Shown here: positions 56,010 through 64,000 of the stretch, in pieces | Layout of the letters: each line of letters starts with the position of its first letter | Numbering within the stretch: the first letter of the stretch is position 1 | Source of the DNA: Gossypium raimondii | Lineage: Eukaryota > Streptophyta > Magnoliopsida > Malvales > Malvaceae | Assembly (NCBI RefSeq): GCF_025698545.1 | Contig: NC_068569.1 | Location: forward strand, 2,666,001-2,730,000 | Direction: 5' to 3' | DNA: 64,000 bases | Program-made: the position numbers and the translations under genes | The notes under the pieces: generated by a model | Seen by the model: only the letters and a program-made list of their open reading frames with translations | Told to the model about the DNA's origin: nothing | The model's database searches: none

Positions 56010-57408
56010 TCAATCAGGATAAGTGAGTAAAGAAATGAGATGCTCATGTTTGGGGAAGCGAGTTACAAGCTCGGATCGTTTTGCCAGCTCGAAGTCTTGG
56101 AACTGGAAAGCAGGTGCACAGGTGCATCCTACAAGTGAATAATGGCTCTCAGCATCCCTTGGATCATTTTTCGTCACTGCCCCATCAGTCGAAATGTTGA
56201 AATCTTTTGTTGGAAATGCACCAAACCAAACATTTGGAGGCACTGTGTACTGCACCTTCTGATTATTCAACAAATCAGGTCCAAGACATGTTAGTTTTAC
56301 TTGCCCATCTTTCTCATCCAGCTCCAAGACCTGTTTCGAGTATGCTTCATTAATTACCCAGAATAACAAGGACTTTGTCTATAACCCCAAAAAAGCTTAT
56401 ATTTCTTACATAATTCATATCTTCATCAACATAAAATTAAGAACATTTCAAGTTACCAATTGGTTCCATGTCATTAGAAAGGAAAACTGTTTTGGTTTGA
56501 ACAAGACCAATGCAGGCCATTACCGTAAGAGGTTCTCCCAAATAAAAATGCCAGGTCTCAGCACAGGGTATACGGTGAAGGTGAGACACGCTCCCAGCCG
56601 GTAACAAGAAGTAAATAGATGTGCTAACGGCACGATCGACTTTGTCTGCGGTGAAGATACTGTCATGTTACAATAGGAAATACTACCACGGAAGTAGTAA
56701 ATATTTGCATACATGAGATTTAAAAAAAAAAAAAGAATTATTGCAAACTATCAAGAAACCAGTTTTCATTAAAAATTTCACAACTTTCATGAATTGCAGA
56801 CATGGGCACAGCTATTTAAGCTGAAACTTGTAGGTAAACAATTCCAACCAAAGTTTATTAGGAAGGTGCTTTAAGAATGTAGAGCATTCCATTACATACT
56901 CTCTAAAGGGTATGCAGATAATCAAAATCTTTTGCTTCCCACTTCCCATCAAATTAATGAGTTCTGGGTAAAAAAAGGGGGGGGGGGAAGTGAAAACACA
57001 ATCAACTGGTATTTTTTTTTTTTCAATTTGATGGTCACAATTGGTTTGAATACGTGAATGATAGTGAACAATATATAGATCAGATGGCATCAAAACAGAA
57101 TTGCTTAAAAAATAAAACAAGAAAGTGGAACCCTAAACCAGAAAAAAAACCTATAAGTTACCCAGATCCAAAGACTTGATCTTAATCTACTGCAGCAGAA
57201 GTGAAAAAATTACAATCAAAGGAGAAAAAAGAAAAAGAAGATGACGCATGTAGACAAGGTGCTTACATTGAGGAGGAAGTTGAGATGTGGAGAGCATAAC
57301 AGAACTATCCCTAAAAGTTTCAGAAAAGAAGCCACCTTCAGGGTGGGAAGCCAGATTCAACTTTGTTGCAATCTCTGATGCAGAAACCATGCTTTTTTTT
57401 CCGTACAC
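56010..57408 (-). CDS. DUF985 (Cupin_5) family protein
   Basis: Three exons (57408-57267, 56645-56524, 56330-56010) give 194 residues; a second ATG at 57390 would give 188 and is equally likely. The sequence has the family head LASHPEGGFFSETFRD, the central SIYFLLPAGSVSHLHRI and ETWHFYLGEPL segments with the cupin His/Glu set, and the late NVWFGAFP and YSLVGCTCAPAFQFQDFELA words. These define the DUF985/Cupin_5 family, known in bacteria, yeast (YML079w-like) and plants, with a jelly-roll barrel but no settled substrate. No signal peptide is seen, so it is probably soluble. The acceptor of exon 2 was chosen by frame; a nearby AG at about 56661 would break it. Confidence 0.88.
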
Positions 57409-58673
57409 AGCTACACACTGGACTTCTTAACTTCACAAACAGACAGTGTTTCACTCCAACAACAAACTTGGGTTTCTCCCTTTTTTCGGTTTTGGGGATG
57501 ATGATCCTTTGATATTCCTATGCCGATCTTTGTCGCTTAATAGCAAATTGGAAAGTCAAGGCTTACCTAATACCTTACCTAAAAGTGGGATCCACACATA
57601 TATTGCTTTCCAAACATGTTAGTTAGATAGACCTGGAAATCTTTGCCTATCAGAGATTGTTGGGCTAGATTGGATTCTATGGCTACAAGGCTTTAACCCA
57701 CTGATAATATGCAATCGAATTCTTTCAATTGTCATCACATATGCACCTTTAACCATAAACTACTCTATTAATCACTAAATTACAGATAAATTTTTGTTTT
57801 AATTATTCATTAAAAAAATTATAATTGGGTCATTGAACTCATTATTTAAAAGTTTTTACTTAAGTCACTAGATTATTAAGTTTTTATCTTTTTAAAAGTT
57901 ACACCAACGAGTTCCAATCAACAATTCGACGATCGAAATAGCAGATTAGTATCCATCGACGAATAAAAAAATACTTTAGATTCAAGTCAATTTGATGATC
58001 AATATCAAAGATCGGTGGAAAAAGTTATTTGAATTTTAATTTATAGATTCGTAATGTCTAAAATTATTTCGTAAAAAAATTGAACTATAGAAGAGAAGAG
58101 AAAAAAAAAAGCTTCCGATTGGTGTAAACGGTGCGGATAGAGAAAATCATATAGCACCAAATTTTAATAACCCTACAACTTAAATAAAAATTTTTAAATA
58201 ATTAAGTGACCAAAACAAAAATTTACCTAAAAATTAAAAGTTGGCTGGGGGCATCAATTTGGGGTCTATACGATAATTACATGTGGTATGTATGATGCAT
58301 AAATGAAATCAACAATACATCACTATTTCTGAGTACAAATTGAGGTGTCTTCCCAAAAACCAAAAGGGAAATAGACAAAAACATGACTAAGATTACATCC
58401 TAATCATTCTTGAAAATACTTCATTATCCTAACTTTTAAACAAATCAGATAAAAGTAACAAAAAAAATATATAAAATGGCTTAATTATTGGTAACTAAAG
58501 AAGATGCCAATGACAAAATTTTCTTTGGCTTGATCTTCAAATGCTTTTCCTGTATTTCTTCGACGGAAAACCGGAAACAACGAAGCCTGGATCTCCATCT
58601 TTTCCGGCAACCTCAGCTACTCTTTTTCGGTCTCACCTACGTGCACTACGGCAAACAAGGCCTGTCTTAGGAT
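57409..58673. other. Intergenic region between cupin gene and LRR kinase
   Basis: Promoter side of the cupin gene, then an A/T-rich foldback repeat (57776-58236), then the 3' flank of the LRR kinase. No gene is called. Confidence 0.5.
57776..58236. repeat. AT-rich foldback (MITE-like) repeat
   Basis: The left arm carries TAAATTTTTGTTTTAATTATT; the right arm carries the inverted CAAAACAAAAATTTA. The arms are about 35 bases with mismatches and the spacer has no coding potential. Ends and target duplication are uncertain. Confidence 0.45.
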
Positions 58674-60563
58674 TTAACTTACCTCTTCTATCCTATTAAT
58701 GATTTCGTTCATGTCTAATCGTTTATGAGGGTTACTTTCAGCGCAAGCAGCTCCGATTTTGAGGACTTGAAGCTTTTGATCAACTGAACCTGCATTGTTC
58801 GCTATCTCAGGATCAATCAATTCTTCAGCTTGGTTCTGTAACATTGATAGTTGGACCCATTGCACGATATCGATCCCACCTTCGCCATGGCTTAGATATT
58901 GTGAAGGAAATTTGCCTGTCATGATTTCCATGATGATAATTCCTAGACAATAAATATCTGATTTGGGGGAGACTTGTCTGTACTGGAGATATTCAGGGGA
59001 TTTGTAAGCAAATAATGCTTGGGCGACATTGGTGACGTTTATCAATGGTTCAAAGGCATAGTCGTTTAGTAATGGATCGTAATTATTAGATAAAAGAACA
59101 TTGCTGGATTTGAGGTTTCCATGGGGGACCTCGTATGTTGCATACTCTGTATGAATGTAACTGAGTCCTCGAGCGATCCCTTTGATGATCTTTAAACGAG
59201 TCGGCCAATTCAAATTAGCATGAACCACGTCTCGAGTACCGTGCAAGACGTATGATAAACTGCCCTTGGGCATGTGTTCTGAAACAATAAGCTTCTCCTC
59301 TCTCCTAAAATGGTAGGCTAATGGCGTCAAAACATTAGGGTGTTTCAATTTCCCGAATCGTCTCATTTCAGCATCGAACTCATCTTTATCCAGCCTATTG
59401 ATCCCTCTCATTCTCTTCACCACCACGGCCAATCCATTCGACAGTACAGCCTTGTACGCAGAGCCCAATACGCCACTACTTCCTAGCACCTCCGCGGCTG
59501 CCTTCATCAAATCCTGCAACCCCAACTTACCTTTCTCATCATTCACCATTACCAAGTCAGCCATCGCATTCTTGATGGTCGGCTGCGACGCCGTCGAGTC
59601 TCTCTTCGACCCAGATCTGCCCCTCCCGCTTGAATCGACAGACAACCGGTGGAAGGATTCCGGCGGTAAATGGGTTGGCAGCAGCTCGTCCCTTCGACGT
59701 CCCCTTGGAATGCTTAATTCTTCTTTCTTCCTGCGCTGTGTGGAAACCATGGAAGCTACCACGAAACACAGTACAATAAATAGGGTCGTGGCAGCAAGCA
59801 TTGCCTTGCCATGGATTCGGTTTTCCTTTAGGAATTTGCTTGACGGACTTGGAACTGGCGGCGGAGCTCCTTGACAATCTTTCGGCAGCGGTTTCCCACA
59901 AAGTCCTACGTTTTCTTCAAATGAAGCGGCGCTGAAATTATAGAAACTTTCCGGGATTCGACCTTGTAAGTTATTACGAGTTAGGTTAAGGGATCTAAGA
60001 ACATTCGGAATTTTCAATGGTGGGATTGTTCCGTCAAACTGATTACCATCTAAGTGGAGTTCTAAGAGATGGGGTAATTGCATTAAAGACTCAGGGATAC
60101 GGCCGGTGAATTGGTTTTCATTCAACCAAACTTTCTTCAAAGATCTCATAGACGAAAAATAACCACTCGGTATATCACCGCTAAACTGATTATGAGATAA
60201 GTATAAAGATTTTAAAGCGCCGAGTTTATTGAAGTCCGGGAATGGACCTGTAAAAGAGTTACTCATTAAGCTAATGGATCTCAAGTCACGAAGTTGAAGC
60301 AAAGGTTGAACGTCGACGGTTCCGGAAAGGTGTAAATTTGTTAAATGGAGGCCAACAATGGACTCCCCGGAACAGATGACGCCGACCCATTTTTGCAAGC
60401 AAGGAGAGGAACCAGGTGCTGGAATCCAACTATTCAAATCACCTTGTAGGAAAGATTGCTTGAGCTTAATCAAAGTGTCAGCATCAGATTGAGAGAAACA
60501 AAGAGAGGGAAAAGAAAGGGTAATTAGAAGGGAGAAGAAAAGGAAGAAGCGAACAGCGGTCAT
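58674..60563 (-). CDS. LRR receptor-like kinase, pollen receptor kinase (PRK/LRR III) type
   Basis: The uninterrupted frame gives 629 residues. Order: signal peptide (1-25), LRR N-terminal cap with an SWIPAPGSSPC word, about five leucine-rich repeats (roughly 70-210), a Pro/Ser-rich linker, a membrane segment at 254-273, a basic juxtamembrane part and a kinase-like domain (345-625). Lys383 (VVVKRM) is kept, but the catalytic loop is HGNLKSSN instead of HRD..N and the metal motif is DYA (501-503) instead of DFG. This is normal for LRR III kinases, many of which are inactive or weak. Pollen receptor kinases of this group act in pollen tube growth and guidance through RopGEFs. The last codons include a perfect GTAAGT donor, so a small extra 3' exon is possible. 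Confidence 0.9.
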   Translation of the reverse strand: MTAVRFFLFFSLLITLSFPSLCFSQSDADTLIKLKQSFLQGDLNSWIPAPGSSPCLQKWVGVICSGESIVGLHLTNLHLSGTVDVQPLLQLRDLRSISLMSNSFTGPFPDFNKLGALKSLYLSHNQFSGDIPSGYFSSMRSLKKVWLNENQFTGRIPESLMQLPHLLELHLDGNQFDGTIPPLKIPNVLRSLNLTRNNLQGRIPESFYNFSAASFEENVGLCGKPLPKDCQGAPPPVPSPSSKFLKENRIHGKAMLAATTLFIVLCFVVASMVSTQRRKKEELSIPRGRRRDELLPTHLPPESFHRLSVDSSGRGRSGSKRDSTASQPTIKNAMADLVMVNDEKGKLGLQDLMKAAAEVLGSSGVLGSAYKAVLSNGLAVVVKRMRGINRLDKDEFDAEMRRFGKLKHPNVLTPLAYHFRREEKLIVSEHMPKGSLSYVLHGTRDVVHANLNWPTRLKIIKGIARGLSYIHTEYATYEVPHGNLKSSNVLLSNNYDPLLNDYAFEPLINVTNVAQALFAYKSPEYLQYRQVSPKSDIYCLGIIIMEIMTGKFPSQYLSHGEGGIDIVQWVQLSMLQNQAEELIDPEIANNAGSVDQKLQVLKIGAACAESNPHKRLDMNEIINRIEEVS

Positions 60564-61779
60564 TACTGACCGGAAATAGTAAAGCTCCGGATAGAAACGA
60601 GCCGCTGCTCGGAGAAATCATGTGGTTCTGTAAGTTTTTTTTTGAGAGGTTGTGTTTGCGGTTGCTTAACTCTGGGCTGACAAAAGGCAAGTGTGCCATG
60701 CCGGTAAACTGTATGTGGCTTTGAGAGGAGGCATTGAACGATGCAGATAGGTAGCGTGTTAGATTCGATTCTAATAATAGGAATTGGAATAGAGGTTTGA
60801 GATAGGAGGAGAGTTTACGGGAATGAAAGGAAGAAAGTGAGGCCTGCAAATCGTTTTGACCTTGTCAATGTCAAGGTTAATGCATTGCTTTGCCATTGAT
60901 ATTTTGGGTTACACCATTAAAGATTTAACTTCAATCTCGGACAGGGAACAGACTCCGTGTAATTGCTATAAAATCTAATACGTTGGACATCTCCTTCAAA
61001 ACCCATAAACGAGCATGAATTACAGCAGCAAAATGTCCCTGCAATATAATTTTCATTACGTAATGAACACAATATGATTGAAAATGCATACTAAATCTTT
61101 AATAATCTGTAGTAATTCCTAAAACCTTAAAAAAAGCCTGTCATTTACTTGTTAGCTTTTGATGAGTATAACTCACCTGCTGGTTTTAAAATTCCTTTCA
61201 TTAACTAGACACGATTGATACACTTCAACAAAATCACCTACTAACACAATAGATATATATATACATATTGCTTCTCATTGCCGTGAAAGAGACCTCAGAT
61301 TTTTACTTCTTTCATGTGAAGATCATCGGCTATGAAATTACATAAAATAAACTTTGAATAAATGCACATGCAAAAGGGAAATATCAAAGTTGTAAAGTGA
61401 ACTATCATCAGGTATAGGATCAAGGACTTTTCCTTGTAAGTTAATATAAAGACACGTGTCATAATTAAGCCAAGCAGCACATGGTAATTCGGTACAACCT
61501 AATGCCACCCAAATCAATAAATCTTTGCTGAGAATATATGATTCTTTCTCTCTCACCTGCGCCATTACAGCCTTCCCTTGAAATGCACTCCTCCATCTAC
61601 GAACCACCGATCCACCAGCTACCGATTGTTAACATTTCACCCATAAAAGAAAGATACCCTTTTGCTCTTTTTTCACTCTTCTTGTACAAAAGATTCTCCT
61701 TTTCTGTGTTTCAATCCCAACTGCCGAAGACTGGTTCTTGAACCGAATTTCTGTTAACATTAAAAAAAGAAACCCAGAA
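60564..61779. other. Divergent promoter region between LRR kinase and polygalacturonase
   Basis: Non-coding; 5' flanks of both genes. No other feature is recognised. Confidence 0.55.
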
Positions 61780-64000
61780 ATGGTGGAGACATTGCCGGTT
61801 GGGCGGTTTCAGTTGCAACAACAAAGGCTGGAACTTAAGAGATGGATTCCGGCGTTTCTTTCTTCGCATAAAACGCTCTTTGTTCTCCTCTGGATCGCAG
61901 CTTTCGGTTCGGTTTTTTTCTGGCAATGGAATATCGGTGGGAGTGGGTTTTCGATATTCGCCAATGTTGGGCCGGGTCGGCCTATGCCCAAGATGCGTCC
62001 TTTCGCGTTTAATTTGACTGATTTCGGTGGGGTCGGGGATGGGGTCGCCGATGAAACGGCAGCGTTTGAGAGGGCTATCTTGGCGATTTCCAAGTTTGGG
62101 AAGAGAGGTGGTGCGCAGCTCAATGTGCCGCCTGGGAAGTGGCTTACGGCACCGTTTAATCTTACTAGTCATATGACTTTGTTTCTAGCTGAAGATGCTG
62201 AGATTCTTGGAATCCAGGTTCGTGTTCTTCATCTTCTTTTCCTTTAGAACTTAGTATCATTTAAAAATGGTAATTAAACAAGCTATGTCACACAAATTAT
62301 TTAACATATTTAGTTGTTGTATAGGTTATGAATTGTGAGAGAAATTGTAGTCGTCTTCATGCATGTAAAATGGTGTTAGTGTAAGATCGATATTTCCCAT
62401 TTTAATTAACTTTTGGTGGCTTCACCTTGTGGTTTGTTGTCAACAATTACAATGTCTGGTATTATAACAGGACGAGAAGCGGTGGGCTTTAATGCCTCCA
62501 TTGCCTTCATATGGGTACGGAAGAGAGCATAATGGATCTCGGTATGGGAGTTTAATCCACGGCCAAAACCTCAGAGATGTTGTTATAACTGGTTAGCTTA
62601 TTAAACCTGCCCCTAATAGCCTGCAATTTAGGTTTTTAAGTCATTTTGTAATATGTTCGTCTTAAGTTGCTTGAACTTGAAGTTTTTAAGTCATTTTGTA
62701 AGATTTTCATCTGCATAAATCATTTGTTGCTGGCTGAGTCTAATTCTATCGTTTTGTCTTCTCAAATAACAGGGCATAATGGTACCATAAATGGACAGGG
62801 TCAATCATGGTGGAAGAAGTATCGTCAAAAGCTACTCAACCACAGCAGGGGTCCACTTGTGCAGATAATGTGGTCTAGTGACATTGTAATCTCTGATATA
62901 ACCTTACGCGATTCTCCCTTTTGGACTTTTCATCCATATGACTGCAAGAATGTAACAGTCAGGAATGTTACTATCCTGGCTCCCATATTTGAAGCCCCAA
63001 ATACTGATGGAATTGATCCTGGTAAGTAATCCCCAGTTATAAAACTTAAACTTTTGTCTATGAGAAATTTCGGCAGCTAAGGCTCTAGATACACATACAA
63101 GTCACTGATACAGAATTCCCCTTAATGGTGTAGTTTATGATTTGGCCAAGTTAGTTAGCAAGCTTGGTTGATAATCTATGGAATGAATGTTATTGCATAT
63201 TGAGGTACAATTTGTGGTTTGTCGGAACTGCAAAGAAGCAGGAAGCTGATAACTTAGATGTAGAATGTATAAATTAGTATTCTGAACCAAATTCTGTGAA
63301 ATGTTGGGGCAAATTACTTCGAATTTGCTTTCATTCTTTTGTCTTTTATCACCTTTCCCTTTCCCTTCCTGACGTGTACAAAGAAAATTAACATTGTGTA
63401 CACATCTCTGTAAATGGGGTGAACATCATCAAATCACCAGCCAGCTCCCGTATACACTACATTTCGGCTTGACGAGTTGCTATGGAAAAAATATATATTA
63501 ATTCATTCTGAATGTAAATAAATGCAATTCATTTATGTCGTAAACAGATTCATGTGAAGATATGGTAATAGAGGATTGCTACATAAGTGTTGGTGATGAT
63601 GCAGTTGCAATAAAGAGTGGCTGGGATCAATATGGCGTAGCTTATGGACGACCCTCGAGAAACATTCTTATCCGAAACCTTATTATCCGCTCCATGGTCA
63701 GGTGAAGGTTCTTAAATTAGATTTTCTCCATCATCATGAACATTCTACTGCCCGATTGATTACACTTTGTGTAGTTAACAATTTCGGCATTGAAAGATAG
63801 AAACAGAAGTTGGTTTTTTTATTAAACCAGTTACAATCTGTTAACTTCTTGGCTCTTCAGATTCTAACTAAAATCTGCCTTGGCTAAACCATGCAACAGT
63901 GCCGGCATATCAATAGGCAGTGAGATGTCTGGTGGGGTATCTAATGTGACTGTGGAAAATGTCCTTGTCTGGAGTTCTAGGCGTGCAGTTCGAATCAAGA
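61780..64000 (+). CDS. GH28 polygalacturonase-like protein, partial at the window edge
   Basis: Five exons are visible (61780-62217, 62471-62591, 62773-63021, 63548-63701, 63900 to the window end); the gene continues beyond 64000. The ATG at 61780 is the first in frame. A hydrophobic segment at about 32-50 (KTLFVLLWIAAFGSVFF) suggests a membrane-anchored or uncleaved signal. The GH28 start FNLTDFGGVGDGVADETAAF is followed by NTDGIDP (263-269) and GDDAVAIKSG with Asp286/Asp287, matching catalytic motifs I and II. Motif III, usually GHG, is SAG (321-323) here. The RIK word of motif IV lies at the window end. Plant relatives such as At3g61490 share the SAG form. The family cuts pectin in the cell wall; activity of this subgroup is uncertain. 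Confidence 0.92.

Noticed and set aside
59398-59874. 158-codon plus-strand frame
   Set aside because: Antisense shadow of the LRR kinase gene.
61711-62172. 153-codon minus-strand frame
   Set aside because: Antisense shadow of polygalacturonase exon 1.

Overview
The window looks like nuclear DNA of a dicot plant, most likely Malvaceae and plausibly cotton (Gossypium). This is inferred from intron-containing genes with GT/AG borders, AT-rich spacers, plant-only gene families and the style of the LTR elements; no database search was possible. I assembled complete exon structures, each keeping frame across all junctions, for an OPR3-type jasmonate-pathway reductase (+), two tandem germin-like proteins (+), an OXS3-like gene (-) with a truncated duplicate, a P-class PPR gene (+), an aleurain-type cysteine protease (-), a RIPK-type receptor-like cytoplasmic kinase (+), RBX1 (+), a DUF1677 gene (-), LSM1 (+), a DUF985 cupin gene (-) and a pollen-receptor-kinase-type LRR kinase (-). 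A GH28 polygalacturonase-like gene (+) runs off the right edge.

Layout. 1-2.7 kb: AT-rich spacer with MITE- and SINE-like debris. 2.7-5.5 kb: OPR3. 8.6-15.6 kb: a tandem duplication of a unit of about 3 kb carrying a germin-like gene plus the neighbouring OXS3-like gene; its right break lies inside OXS3-like exon 1, so only the second OXS3-like copy is whole. 17-18.7 kb: PPR gene, converging on the aleurain-like gene (19.9-22.9 kb). 23.7-24.4 kb: a GC-ended MITE with 8-bp target duplication. 29.2-30.9 kb: RIPK-like kinase. 32.4-37.4 kb: an old LTR remnant interrupted by a solo LTR. 39.7-41.0 kb: RBX1. 42.4-49.6 kb: a MITE with 9-bp target duplication, then a three-level nest (AT-rich foldback element, broken Copia element inside it, solo LTR inside the Copia). 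51.6-64 kb: a denser gene block (DUF1677, LSM1, cupin, LRR kinase, polygalacturonase).

The genes do not form one pathway. OPR3 makes jasmonate precursors, RIPK acts in immune signalling, OXS3-like proteins belong to a stress-tolerance family, RBX1 is the RING subunit of cullin-RING ligases, and LSM1 belongs to the mRNA decapping complex.

The most striking observation is in the germin-like pair. I compared all 205 codons by eye and found 35 changed codons (39 base differences), every one changing the amino acid and none silent, while the adjoining 3' non-coding DNA differs by only about 2-3 percent. This is the pattern expected from strong diversifying selection after duplication. No wholly new system was recognised.
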